Positions 25,001 through 31,987 of a DNA stretch of 33,569 nucleotides are shown here, one piece after another. Positions within the stretch are counted from its first letter, which is position 1, and each line of letters opens with the position of its first letter. Under the pieces are notes generated by a model, which was not told the DNA's origin, did not search any database, and saw only the letters and a program-made list of their open reading frames with translations. Both the position numbers and the translations under genes were made by a program. This DNA is from an uncultured Clostridia bacterium (lineage in GTDB: Bacteria; Bacillota; Clostridia; Lachnospirales; Lachnospiraceae), in NCBI GenBank assembly GCA_937896665.1, contig CALBNS010000127.1, positions 1 to 33,569 on the forward strand, read 5' to 3'.

Positions 25001-25663
25001 TTTGCCACTTGTAATCCAGCTCATATCTTTTTCTTTCATAAAAGTTTCCAGGTCACTTTTCATTTCCTCGCTAAGCGCCTCTTGAGTTGCAATTTCAGCG
25101 GCAGAATCCTCTGCAAAAGATTCCCAATCATGAATATCCACGCGTGTTCCATCTACTCGAATCTGCTCACATAATTGATATGTGCCAACATATTCCCCAT
25201 TCATGACAACATCGACCCATGTGCTCTCCATATATGGCATTCCTAATAACCCCGAGAAATCATATACAAGTTTGTTACGCATAAGACTTTCATCCGAATA
25301 ATTCGCCAACAGAACCCAATGTTTATTTTTTCCCATGCCTAAAATATCTGTCTTCTTATCCAATTTAATCTTATACGGTTTTTTAGGCATATTCCATGTG
25401 GAATTACCACGTCCTTTTATTTCAATCGCTCCATCATACAGTTTTTTCGAATCTGAATATGTATCATTTCCCTGTATTCTCATAGTAGCATTAATATAAT
25501 CGTCTTTACTTTCTATTTTTTGTCCATTCTCCGTATCAATGTAAACAACAGGCAGTTTACTTTCATAACTATCTGCTGCTAATGCATCAATCGGAAGGTT
25601 CGTAACCAATAATGCAAAAACCATTATCATTGTTGTAATCCTTTTCCAACACCTTCTCATCAT
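22076..25663 (-). CDS. Secreted chimera: CotH-like kinase, transglutaminase-like, LRR and choline-binding-type repeats
   Basis: A 1195-residue exported protein. A signal peptide lies at about 1-30 (ends ALAA). Residues about 40-470 match the CotH family, with RGNSTW near 85-90, GGYLMELDEYFD near 243-254 and GPMWDMDYSS near 354-363 as the likely catalytic blocks. A beta-rich linker follows. A transglutaminase-like domain (about 590-750) has a Cys687, His717, Asp732 triad in AVCGGF, GAHEWN and FYSDAIWG. BspA-type LRR text spans about 760-1010. The C-terminus has about nine 20-residue WYY repeats of the choline/cell-wall-binding type (about 1015-1195), likely anchoring it to the wall. AAAGGAG precedes the ATG. 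It is monocistronic. CotH proteins phosphorylate other proteins; the substrate here is unknown. Confidence 0.88.
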   Translation of the reverse strand: MMRRCWKRITTMIMVFALLVTNLPIDALAADSYESKLPVVYIDTENGQKIESKDDYINATMRIQGNDTYSDSKKLYDGAIEIKGRGNSTWNMPKKPYKIKLDKKTDILGMGKNKHWVLLANYSDESLMRNKLVYDFSGLLGMPYMESTWVDVVMNGEYVGTYQLCEQIRVDGTRVDIHDWESFAEDSAAEIATQEALSEEMKSDLETFMKEKDMSWITSGKVAFGGKIYNVDEYGIEIPSINGGYLMELDEYFDEVSRFKTNNGQPIMFKNPEFVSTNKDMISYVQNYIQSFEDAVNSDDYVAEYDGEKLHYSELFDFDALVDYWLINEIFFNEEFNKKSTYMYKDTDELVKMGPMWDMDYSSNGEGDTWYTDQWATLFFDRNAQRNMWYKNLVHDPYFLMKAQERYWEIHDTAIAGLVPKINEYYELISESGKNNSKIWPYKQSFDKDVRGLSEWLTSHIAWLDTKMATEDTLTNEFFTPATNLELTLTTLDGKQLPADTTKSAPADVVAPGQNGLKLSVYSSDLRGVANIYVNGKMIGNVTLGTTATEYFTIPAKYLTADVDEKNVIEVKVGGNYQKVLAENYITVRESGNTTITYEQEDLKFLSYCDLGTTNTWDQTLAPMTSTQAATIKACIDKEIVKSGMTDYEKAEAIFQWIRTNIGVADNSTSTIGIAPYDVFTIKKAVCGGFANLYKAMLNLAGVPAVCITGTTPQGAHEWNAIYTEKGWFYSDAIWGYFDIGAEDFLKDHFVGKVCSASVADDKGNVLGYESGVAVIGTTGSKNVIVPNMYKDLKVKTVSNELLDKKYGVESIYVGENIENIVVVDSDTLKSVSVASGNVKYAAKDGVLFTKDMSQLLLYPSQKTSESYTIPAKTTEYDSKMTFSNTYLKNIQVETGNKKFSSYDGAVYNYNKTQLLTVPHGKTEINIAGTAILDTASLSFKDNLQTVVLEKGITKIPAYAFNNCSNLKKLYIPATVTSISKDALHAVNTSKLTIYGTSDSYAKTFAKNNKIVFEATDGNKWTLVDGVWYYRDLQGENLTGWQKIGGSWYYFTNEGKMTTGWQKVNGVWYYMRSNGTMATGWLQVGSTWYYMRSNGAMATGWVQVGSTWYYMRSNGAMATGWVQVGSTWYYMRSSGAMATGWVHIGNYWYYMESSGAMVTGWKRINGSWYYFYSSGQMAASTWVGSYYVNSSGQWL
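22140..22600 (-). repeat. 60-bp tandem repeats encoding the wall-binding region
   Basis: The DNA repeats with a 60-base period, matching the 20-residue protein unit. Units at 22261-22320, 22321-22380 and 22381-22440 differ at only a few bases; the flanking units are more diverged. Such near-identity suggests recent expansion and possible copy-number variation. Confidence 0.85.
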
Positions 25664-25794
25664 CTCACAGCTCCTTTTCTTATTCTTGAATTACGACCCT
25701 CAGTCGCCGTTGGTATTACTTATGAATATTTTACCATATACTTAGGAAAAATAATATTCTTATTTTGACTTTTTTGAATTAGTCACATTTGGAC

Positions 25795-25813
25795 TTTTCT
25801 ATAATATAGAAAA
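25795..25813. promoter_or_regulatory. Palindrome over the -10 box of the XRE regulator gene
   Basis: TTTTCTATA (25795-25803) and TATAGAAAA (25805-25813) form a perfect 9-1-9 palindrome which contains the TATAAT -10 box (25800-25805). The next gene is a small XRE regulator, so self-repression is plausible. The -35 region is not clear. Confidence 0.6.
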
Positions 25814-25832
25814 CTACAGATGAGGTGTTACT

Positions 25833-26048
25833 ATGATTTATGAGAATATTCGTAATCTGCGTGAAGACAGCGATAAAATTCAAGCTGAACTTGCCGAATA
25901 TCTTCACGTGAAACAAACCACATATTCAAAATATGAATTAGGGAAAATCAATGTACCTGTTGATGTTTTCATCAAACTTGCTGATTATTATGATGTGTCA
26001 GTTGATTATCTGTTAGGACGGACAAAAGTTAAAAAAATGCAGGTATAG
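25833..26048 (+). CDS. Small XRE-family HTH regulator
   Basis: A 71-residue cytosolic DNA-binding protein made almost only of a Cro/CI-type HTH (about residues 5-60: IRNLREDSDKIQAELAEYL, then KQTTYSKYELGK, and VDYLLGRT). GAGGTG lies eight bases ahead of the ATG. The usual Gln of helix 2 (QxELA) is shifted, and the KIQAELAEYLHV region keeps the normal fold pattern. It faces convergently toward the RelA/SpoT-domain gene, and a shared terminator separates them. The target is probably its own promoter palindrome; other targets unknown. Confidence 0.85.
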   Translation: MIYENIRNLREDSDKIQAELAEYLHVKQTTYSKYELGKINVPVDVFIKLADYYDVSVDYLLGRTKVKKMQV

Positions 26049-26058
26049 TAAAATGAAT

Positions 26059-26098
26059 AATTTTAAGCGACAGGCTGTTTGCTCTGTCGCTTAAAATT
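26059..26098. terminator. Bidirectional terminator between the XRE and RelA/SpoT-domain genes
   Basis: AATTTTAAGCGACAG and its exact reverse complement form a 15-base stem (26059-26073 with 26084-26098), with A and T tracts on both sides. The right arm covers the stop codon of the RelA/SpoT-domain gene. Confidence 0.85.
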
Positions 26099-26888
26099 TT
26101 CTGCCATATTCTGTCCGTTCCTGCTCCTTCAGAGACTTCATCTTTCGAAAATAAGAACTCATTTCGTCAGCCATCCCCGAAAGCCTGTTTAACAGACTTG
26201 AAAAATCATTCAGCATTTCATCATTCTGAAAATATGGATAAACAATATCATGGTCCACTTCTCCCCATCCTTCTTCAAATAATGTTCTGCCCTGAATTTC
26301 CACATAATAACCTTTATATTTGATAATATAATGCAGTGAACGGTAAATGCCTCCCGCCTTAATCTCCAACAGGTTCGCATCGTAAAGTTTGTCGTCTCCC
26401 GGTCGCTTGTAAACTTTCGGCCGTTCTGCAATATAATAATGGTCGGGATTATCGTCAAAATCCGCAAGACGCCTCACAACATAAAGCTTTGGATTATTTT
26501 CAAATACATTCGTGATATGATTATGGAAATGAATCCAATCTTCCCGATATAAAAAGAACACACGTATTCCAATCAAATCGGTAATATATTTATAATAATT
26601 TCCGCTATTGAGGCTTCTGAACTTTTCTCTATCCTCCCTGCGCTTACGGATAATCTTCTCGATTAAATGTCCCGGTTTCTTTGTACGATAACGATACGAG
26701 TGAATACCTGCTTCCTCAATATCGTACAAATAGTCATTGACAAAATCTTTCCCTATTTCACGCAGCATCTCCTGTTTTTCCTGATAATCATCGTAAATTG
26801 CAGCCAGCTCTTCCCATGCAATCCCCGCCTGTTGGAACTCCGCTTCTGTAATATTATACTCTTTTAAATATTCTTCTTTGTTTAGCAT
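26091..26888 (-). CDS. RelA/SpoT-domain protein, probable small alarmone synthetase
   Basis: A 265-residue protein with a single (p)ppGpp synthetase-type fold and no HD hydrolase, TGS or ACT domain. Visible motifs: RYRTKKPGHLIEK near 65-78 (substrate-binding basic helix), DLIGIRV at 104-110 with the metal Asp104, GIYRSLHYI near 180-188 (G-loop-like) and VEIQGRT...GWGEVDHD near 196-214. Family synthetases transfer pyrophosphate from ATP to GDP/GTP; some members are toxins that modify tRNA instead. No antitoxin-like partner overlaps it. AGAGGAG lies five bases before the ATG. It is cytosolic. Confidence 0.82.
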   Translation of the reverse strand: MLNKEEYLKEYNITEAEFQQAGIAWEELAAIYDDYQEKQEMLREIGKDFVNDYLYDIEEAGIHSYRYRTKKPGHLIEKIIRKRREDREKFRSLNSGNYYKYITDLIGIRVFFLYREDWIHFHNHITNVFENNPKLYVVRRLADFDDNPDHYYIAERPKVYKRPGDDKLYDANLLEIKAGGIYRSLHYIIKYKGYYVEIQGRTLFEEGWGEVDHDIVYPYFQNDEMLNDFSSLLNRLSGMADEMSSYFRKMKSLKEQERTEYGRKF

Positions 26889-26925
26889 AGATGCTCCTCT
26901 TAAATTATATAACAGTTACCCATAC

Positions 26926-26954
26926 AGTATATCACGAATTGGGAACGTAGTAAA
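26926..26954 (-). promoter_or_regulatory. Possible promoter of the RelA/SpoT-domain gene
   Basis: On the minus strand TTTACT (26954-26949), a 17-base spacer and TATACT (26931-26926) lie about 38 bases before the start. A second TATAAT lies nearer but lacks a fitting -35. Confidence 0.4.
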
Positions 26955-26998
26955 TTCATTTAACTACTTGCATATACTTAAATTTCCGCAAAGGAAAA

Positions 26999-27018
26999 GA
27001 CATCCTTCTTGGGATGCC
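26999..27018 (-). terminator. Terminator of the 48-residue small-protein gene
   Basis: On the minus strand GGCATCC and GGATGTC form a seven-pair stem (one G-U) with a short loop, then TTTTCCTTT. It follows the small ORF stop directly. Confidence 0.65.
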
Positions 27019-27165
27019 CTATACCTGCCTGTTTTTCGGTTCTACTGCCTCCGACCTGACATTGTGTGTCTGATTCTGATTTTCAGGCTTTACCTTTTCA
27101 GTAATACTATTAAATTTGTTTTGATTTCGTCGCTGTTGCTGTTTCTCCTGTTGCCTTTTATTCAT
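27019..27165 (-). CDS. 48-residue Q/N/K-rich small protein
   Basis: ATG at 27165 with GAGGTGAG five bases upstream, and stop at 27019-27021. The product begins MNKRQQEKQQQRRNQNK, is very hydrophilic and basic at the N-terminus, and has no hydrophobic segment or Cys. A dedicated hairpin terminator follows within one base, so this is a complete small transcription unit. Similar small K/Q/N-rich proteins occur in sporulating Clostridia, but I cannot name a family. It might bind nucleic acid; that is only a guess from charge. Confidence 0.55.
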   Translation of the reverse strand: MNKRQQEKQQQRRNQNKFNSITEKVKPENQNQTHNVRSEAVEPKNRQV

Positions 27166-27297
27166 AGTCTCACCTCAGAGATAGTATGTGCGGCAATAGC
27201 TCATTCCATACCGTACTGCTGACTCATCTTGCATTCATCGTATACTTAAAGTATCTCAACTCATAAGTGATATCAAAACAGAATTCCCGAAATAAAA

Positions 27298-27342
27298 AGT
27301 TAGACACGTCATTAGCGATTTGCTCAGATGATGTGTCTAACT
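27298..27342 (-). terminator. Strong terminator after the GGGtGRT operon
   Basis: A 15-base stem with one G-T pair (27298-27312 with 27328-27342, AGTTAGACAC core) and a T-run on the minus strand. It lies about 145 bases beyond the stop at 27487. Confidence 0.8.
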
Positions 27343-27486
27343 AGTATTTTGTAAATAATATATTGTATGTTCCCTCAGCTAAATTCGCATCTCACCTTAC
27401 AGCTCATGCTCATTATTGTTCGGGAACGGCCTCGCACTAAGCTCAAACCTCGTCTAAGGACTCGTTTTCGCTAAGTTGCGTTCGGT
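27343..27486 (-). other. Structured 3' untranslated stretch of the GGGtGRT operon
   Basis: No ORF. It shows recurrent CTTAGCG / CTTAGTGCGAG / TTTAGCTGAG-type words and a GTTCCC...GGGAAC pair in the minus RNA. The composition is more GC-rich than the flanks. It could be a dispersed repeat or a structured 3' end; I can see only this copy. Confidence 0.35.
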
Positions 27487-28497
27487 CTAGAATTTACCGT
27501 TATCAGCAGCTTCCTGAATAGAAACTGCAACTGCAACAGTCATACCAACCATTGGGTTGTTACCAGCCCCGATAAGTCCCATCATTTCTACGTGAGCAGG
27601 AACTGATGAAGAACCAGCGAACTGAGCATCACTGTGCATACGTCCCATAGTATCTGTCATACCATAAGAAGCTGGACCAGCTGCCATGTTATCTGGGTGA
27701 AGTGTACGTCCTGTACCACCACCTGAAGCTACTGAGAAGTATTTCTTACCTTGTTCGATACATTCTTTTTTGTATGTACCAGCTACTGGATGTTGGAAAC
27801 GAGTTGGGTTTGTTGAGTTACCTGTGATAGAAACGTCAACTTTTTCTTTGTGCATGATAGCAACACCTTCTGTTACATCGTTTGCACCGTAGCAGTTAAC
27901 TTTTGAACGAAGTCCATCAGAGTAAGCTGTTCTGCTGATTTCTTTAACTTCGCCTGTGTAGTAGTCCATTTCTGTTTCAACGAATGTGAAACCGTTGATT
28001 CTTGAAATGATTTGAGCAGCGTCTTTACCAAGACCGTTTAAGATAACACGCAATGGTTTTTGACGAACTTTGTTAGCTTTTTCAGCGATACCGATAGCAC
28101 CTTCAGCTGCAGCAAATGATTCGTGACCAGCTAAGAATGCGAAACAATCTGTATCTTCTTCCAATAACATTTTTCCTAAGTTACCATGTCCTAAACCTAC
28201 TTTACGTTGGTCAGCAACTGAACCTGGGATACAGAAAGCCTGAAGACCTTCACCAATTGCTGCCGCAGCATCAGCAGCTCTTCTGCAACCTTTTTTAATT
28301 GCGATTGCAGCACCTACGATATAAGCCCAGCAAGCATTTTCAAAACAGATTGGTTGGATTCCTTTTACTTGATTGTAAACGTCTAATCCAGCATCTTTTG
28401 TAATTTTTTCAGCTTCTTCAATAGAAGCGATTCCATAGCTATTTAATACCGCATTGATTTGGTCAATACGTCTTTCATATGATTCAAATAAAGCCAT
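27487..28497 (-). CDS. GGGtGRT protein
   Basis: A 336-residue soluble protein of the GGGtGRT family, named for the motif visible here as ASGGGTGRTLHPDN near residue 260. Other Gly-rich conserved blocks are VGLGHGNLGKM and the C-terminal GLIGAGNNPMVGMTVAVAV. AGGAGGACATAAAG precedes the ATG. It follows an Fe-S scaffold-like gene by 18 bases, an arrangement I recall from many Clostridia. The biochemical function is not established to my knowledge; the partner suggests a link to Fe-S clusters. Codon use suggests high expression. Confidence 0.85.
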   Translation of the reverse strand: MALFESYERRIDQINAVLNSYGIASIEEAEKITKDAGLDVYNQVKGIQPICFENACWAYIVGAAIAIKKGCRRAADAAAAIGEGLQAFCIPGSVADQRKVGLGHGNLGKMLLEEDTDCFAFLAGHESFAAAEGAIGIAEKANKVRQKPLRVILNGLGKDAAQIISRINGFTFVETEMDYYTGEVKEISRTAYSDGLRSKVNCYGANDVTEGVAIMHKEKVDVSITGNSTNPTRFQHPVAGTYKKECIEQGKKYFSVASGGGTGRTLHPDNMAAGPASYGMTDTMGRMHSDAQFAGSSSVPAHVEMMGLIGAGNNPMVGMTVAVAVSIQEAADNGKF

Positions 28498-28515
28498 CTT
28501 TATGTCCTCCTTCTA

Positions 28516-29208
28516 TTATTCTTGTCTTGGGTCAATGATCTTAACAGCGTCAGCTACGCGGCCATATTGTCCTTTAGCTTTTTCCCAAGCTGTTGTTGGA
28601 TCATCACCTTTTTTGATGAAGTCTGTTAATTTTCCAAGGCTTACGAATTGGTAACCGATGATTTCGTTGTTTTCATCTAATGCGATACCTGTTACATAAC
28701 CTTCAGCCATTTCAAGGTAACGTGGTCCTTTTGCTAATGTTCCGTACATTGTACCAACTTGTGAACGAAGACCTTTTCCTAAGTCTTCAAGACCAGCTCC
28801 GATTGGAAGACCGTCTTCTGAGAAAGCAGATTGTGTTCTACCATAAACGATCTGTAAGAATAATTCTCTCATAGCTGTGTTGATAGCGTCACAAACTAAG
28901 TCTGTATTCAAAGCTTCTAAGATAGTTTTTCCTGGAAGAATTTCTGAAGCCATAGCTGCAGAGTGAGTCATTCCTGAACATCCGATTGTCTCAACCAATG
29001 CCTCTTGGATGATACCATCTTTAACGTTTAATGTTAATTTACAAGCTCCTTGTTGAGGTGCACACCAGCCAATACCGTGTGTTAAACCTGAAATATCTTT
29101 TACTTCTTTTGCTTTTACCCATTTTGCTTCTTCTGGGATTGGAGCTGGTCCGTGATTAGCGCCAATAGCTACAGGACACATAGTTTTTACTTCATGTGAA
29201 TAAATCAT
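28516..29208 (-). CDS. NifU/IscU-like iron-sulfur scaffold protein
   Basis: A 230-residue protein, first of the pair with the GGGtGRT gene. Cys residues suitable for cluster binding are in TMCPVAIG, GWCAPQQGAC and ETIGCSGMTHSA; the last is like the NifU_N/IscU-type 'GCSA' block. I use the ATG at 29208, eight bases after AAAGGAG, and not the TTG-led extension. It probably builds or delivers Fe-S clusters in the cytosol, but whether it serves a general or special target is unknown. The 29209-29330 gap is AT-rich; it must hold the operon promoter, but I cannot place it firmly. Confidence 0.75.
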   Translation of the reverse strand: MIYSHEVKTMCPVAIGANHGPAPIPEEAKWVKAKEVKDISGLTHGIGWCAPQQGACKLTLNVKDGIIQEALVETIGCSGMTHSAAMASEILPGKTILEALNTDLVCDAINTAMRELFLQIVYGRTQSAFSEDGLPIGAGLEDLGKGLRSQVGTMYGTLAKGPRYLEMAEGYVTGIALDENNEIIGYQFVSLGKLTDFIKKGDDPTTAWEKAKGQYGRVADAVKIIDPRQE

Positions 29209-29330
29209 GATTAAAACTCCTTTCAAATTATGTATAATTTCTTCTTGTAATGTTTGTTAGAACTTTAACATCACATATATTATTATTTTCTCACAAACTT
29301 GTCTTTTCGTCTATATATTTTTTTATTTTT

Positions 29331-29804
29331 TTATGAATTCGACAAATTTTCCAGCAAAAATTCCAATATTTTCTGTACAGTCTCCTGACGATTCTGTTCC
29401 CGTGTCCCATGAAGACACAGTTTTTTTACCTTTGTATTTCCATTTACATAACAGCCGATATAAATCAGACCGACCGGTTTTTCCTTGGTGCCGCCTCCAG
29501 GCCCCGCGATTCCGGTTGTGCTAAGCCCTACCTCCGCATGTGCTGCATGCGCTGCACCTCTCGCCATTTCTTCTGCCGTTTGGGGGCTTACTGCCCCAAA
29601 CTGCTCCAGGGTCTCATGGGCAACACCTAGAATCCTCTCCTTCGCCTCATTTGAATACGTGATATGTCCCTCATTATAGACTGCCGAAGCGCCCGAAACG
29701 TTCAGAATTCTGCCCGCAAGAAGTCCTCCTGTACAAGACTCTGCCGTTGTCACTGTATAATGATTTTCTAAAAGAATATGAACAATGTGTTCTTCCAGAT
29801 TCAT
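29331..29804 (-). CDS. pncC: Nicotinamide-nucleotide amidase (CinA C-terminal domain type)
   Basis: A 157-residue stand-alone CinA C-terminal domain (PncC), which deamidates NMN to NaMN in pyridine-nucleotide recycling. The motifs TTAESCTGGLLAGRI with the nucleophile-type Ser near 20 and STTGIAGPGGGTKEKPVGLI near 95-115 are intact. There is no N-terminal MoCF-like domain, so it is not full-length CinA. The ATG follows the pgsA stop by one base. It is the last gene of the cluster. Confidence 0.88.
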   Translation of the reverse strand: MNLEEHIVHILLENHYTVTTAESCTGGLLAGRILNVSGASAVYNEGHITYSNEAKERILGVAHETLEQFGAVSPQTAEEMARGAAHAAHAEVGLSTTGIAGPGGGTKEKPVGLIYIGCYVNGNTKVKKLCLHGTREQNRQETVQKILEFLLENLSNS

Positions 29805-29805
29805 T

Positions 29806-30351
29806 TTACATCCCGCCCTTTGTCAAAACCTCTTTATTCTTTGCTACATAGTCAATCAGAGAGATAATCGTAAGTGCAACTGCTGCCCAGATAGAAATCT
29901 GCGTGATTGTCTGTAACACTGGATTTGCAATATCTAAAAGCAATAAAATAATCATTGTCATCTGTACAACCGTCTTAATTTTTCCCCAATAACTTGCTGC
30001 AATGACAATTCCACTGTCTGAGGCAACAAGGCGAAAACCACTGATAATAAATTCACGGCTGATAATCACGAGTACTACCCATGCCGGAAGACAACCTGTC
30101 TCAATCATGCAAATCATAGCTGCACTCACAAGCAGCTTATCTGCAAGCGGATCCATAAATTTCCCAAAATTCGTTACAAGATTATACTTTCTTGCAATCT
30201 TTCCATCTAACAAATCCGTAAGACTAGCAATACAGAAAATTACCAATGCAATATACTTTCCATATCCCTCTGCAAGTGGTGTGATCATAAAAACTACAAA
30301 AACAGGAATCATTAAAACTCTTAATACAGTCAGTTTATTTGGTAAATTCAT
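29806..30351 (-). CDS. pgsA: CDP-diacylglycerol--glycerol-3-phosphate 3-phosphatidyltransferase
   Basis: A 181-residue membrane enzyme of phosphatidylglycerol synthesis. The CDP-alcohol transferase motif is complete: Asp46, Asp49-Gly50, Ala53-Arg54, Gly63, Asp67 and Asp71 (DLLDGKIARKYN...GKFMDPLAD). Four or five hydrophobic segments follow. The start codon overlaps the rimO stop by one base. The protein sits in the cytoplasmic membrane. Confidence 0.93.
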   Translation of the reverse strand: MNLPNKLTVLRVLMIPVFVVFMITPLAEGYGKYIALVIFCIASLTDLLDGKIARKYNLVTNFGKFMDPLADKLLVSAAMICMIETGCLPAWVVLVIISREFIISGFRLVASDSGIVIAASYWGKIKTVVQMTMIILLLLDIANPVLQTITQISIWAAVALTIISLIDYVAKNKEVLTKGGM

Positions 30352-31673
30352 TATATAATCTCTCCTATCAAATCGTATTCTAATGCGCCGGTTATTCTTA
30401 CTTTTGCAAAATCTCCCGACATCAGTTCTTCATCTGCCTCTACAAAAATCAATCCGTCTACATTCGGAGCATCTTTATATGTACGTCCAACGTAAGCATT
30501 CTCATCAGCTACTTTTCCCTCAATCATAACCAGCACTTCCCTGCCAATCATGTTTTCTGCCAATTCAAATGCGATCTCCTGCTGAAGCTCCATAAGATCT
30601 GCCTGACGTTCTTCTTTCACATCTTCCTCTATCTGCCCTTCCATTACAGCAGCCGGCGTATCCTCCTCCGGTGAGTAAGTAAATACACCCAGGCGGTCAA
30701 ATTCCATCTCATCAATAAATTCCATAACTTCCTCATGCTGCTCTTTGGTCTCCCCCGGGAACCCGGTAATCAGCGTCGTACGAAGTGCAATCTCTGGAAT
30801 CTCCCGACGCAGTTTCTCAATAATCTCTACCAACTGCTCTTTCGATGTTCTTCTGCCCATGCGTTTTAAAATATCGTTACTTGCATGCTGAATTGGCAAA
30901 TCAAGGTATTTGCAAATCTTGTCCTCTTCTTTGATTACCTGAATAAGCTCATCATAAATTTCCTCTGGGTAACAATAAAGAATCCTTATCCAGCGAAGTC
31001 CGCAGATTTTACATAATTCTCTCAAAAGCTTATGCAGTGATTTTTCTCCGTAAATGTCTTTTCCATAAAGCGTAGTTTCCTGAGCTACTAAAATTAATTC
31101 TTTTATGCCTTGATTTACCAGTTCTTCTGCTTCTTTTAGCAGGTGTTCCATCGGCACACTTCTGAAATTTCCTCTGATTTTTGGAATAATGCAGTAAGTA
31201 CAGTGCTTGTCGCATCCTTCTGCAATTTTCAAATATGCAAAATGTCCTCCGGTTGTCACAAGACGTCTGCTCTCAACCATTGGAAGTGCATCAATATCTG
31301 TCATCTCTACACTTATCTGTCCTTCTAAGGCTTTATCGATTGCCTCAACAACTTTATCATAAGAGGCTGTACCAAGTACTGCATCTACTTCTTCAATCTC
31401 ATCTATAATCTCCTGCTTATAACGCTGTGCCAGACAGCCTGTGACAATCAACGCTTTTATCCTGCCTTCTTTTTTATACTCTGCCATCTCCAAAATTGTC
31501 TGGATACTTTCCTCTTTGGCATCATTGATAAAGCAGCAGGTATTAATCACAATGACGTCTGCCATATCTTCGCTGTCTACCATCTGGTATCCCCTCTGAG
31601 CAAGAAGCCCAAGCATAACTTCTGAGTCCACGAGATTCTTATCGCATCCCAAAGATACAAATAATACATTCAT
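30351..31673 (-). CDS. rimO: Ribosomal protein uS12 methylthiotransferase RimO
   Basis: A 440-residue radical-SAM enzyme which methylthiolates the conserved Asp of ribosomal protein S12. Auxiliary cluster ligands Cys10, Cys46 and Cys80 (SLGCDKN, INTCCF, VTGCLAQR), the radical SAM CX3CX2C at Cys154/158/161 (CDKHCTYC) and a C-terminal TRAM domain (about 370-440) are in order. SLGCDKNLVDSE favours RimO over MiaB. AGGAG lies ahead of the ATG. It is followed by pgsA without a gap. Confidence 0.95.
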   Translation of the reverse strand: MNVLFVSLGCDKNLVDSEVMLGLLAQRGYQMVDSEDMADVIVINTCCFINDAKEESIQTILEMAEYKKEGRIKALIVTGCLAQRYKQEIIDEIEEVDAVLGTASYDKVVEAIDKALEGQISVEMTDIDALPMVESRRLVTTGGHFAYLKIAEGCDKHCTYCIIPKIRGNFRSVPMEHLLKEAEELVNQGIKELILVAQETTLYGKDIYGEKSLHKLLRELCKICGLRWIRILYCYPEEIYDELIQVIKEEDKICKYLDLPIQHASNDILKRMGRRTSKEQLVEIIEKLRREIPEIALRTTLITGFPGETKEQHEEVMEFIDEMEFDRLGVFTYSPEEDTPAAVMEGQIEEDVKEERQADLMELQQEIAFELAENMIGREVLVMIEGKVADENAYVGRTYKDAPNVDGLIFVEADEELMSGDFAKVRITGALEYDLIGEII

Positions 31674-31697
31674 ATTCTTTCTCCTATACAGTTACTA

Positions 31698-31726
31698 AGG
31701 CAGATACTATTTCTTCGCATCTGCCT
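31698..31726 (-). promoter_or_regulatory. Hairpin between rpoZ and rimO
   Basis: AGGCAGAT (31698-31705) and ATCTGCCT (31719-31726) form an eight-base stem with a 13-base loop. No T-run follows on the minus strand, so it may be a processing or mRNA-stability element, not a terminator. Confidence 0.35.
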
Positions 31727-31741
31727 CATGATTTGTTTCAA

Positions 31742-31984
31742 TTATTCTTCTGTGTCTTCTGCAATAATTTTAATCTTTGCACTATTCAGCTCATCAATTG
31801 CGATTGAAAGAGGCTTCTCTCCGTTCTTTGTCGGTACCAAAGGCACATCACCATCGATAATCTGTCTTGCTCTTTTTGAAGTTGCAAGTACAATCGAATA
31901 ACGGCTGTTGACAATCTTTGTTGCCCCCTCTTCAACCTCCTGGTTTACTACTTTCATCAAATCTGTGTATGATGGATGTAACAT
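31742..31984 (-). CDS. rpoZ: RNA polymerase omega subunit
   Basis: An 80-residue omega subunit that aids RNA polymerase assembly. The family text SRYSIVLATSKRARQI and LSIAIDELNSAKI is present. It sits three bases after gmk, the common gmk-rpoZ order of Firmicutes. The N-terminus MLHPSYTDLM is typical for Clostridia. Confidence 0.93.
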   Translation of the reverse strand: MLHPSYTDLMKVVNQEVEEGATKIVNSRYSIVLATSKRARQIIDGDVPLVPTKNGEKPLSIAIDELNSAKIKIIAEDTEE

Positions 31985-31987
31985 AGA

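Noticed and set aside
26091..26888. A toxin-antitoxin pair formed by the XRE gene and the RelA/SpoT-domain gene.
   Set aside because: They are convergent, separated by a strong shared terminator, and do not form an operon.
26878..27222. A 114-codon plus-strand ORF.
   Set aside because: It runs antisense through the RelA/SpoT gene start, a hairpin terminator and the 48-residue small gene, which has better signals.
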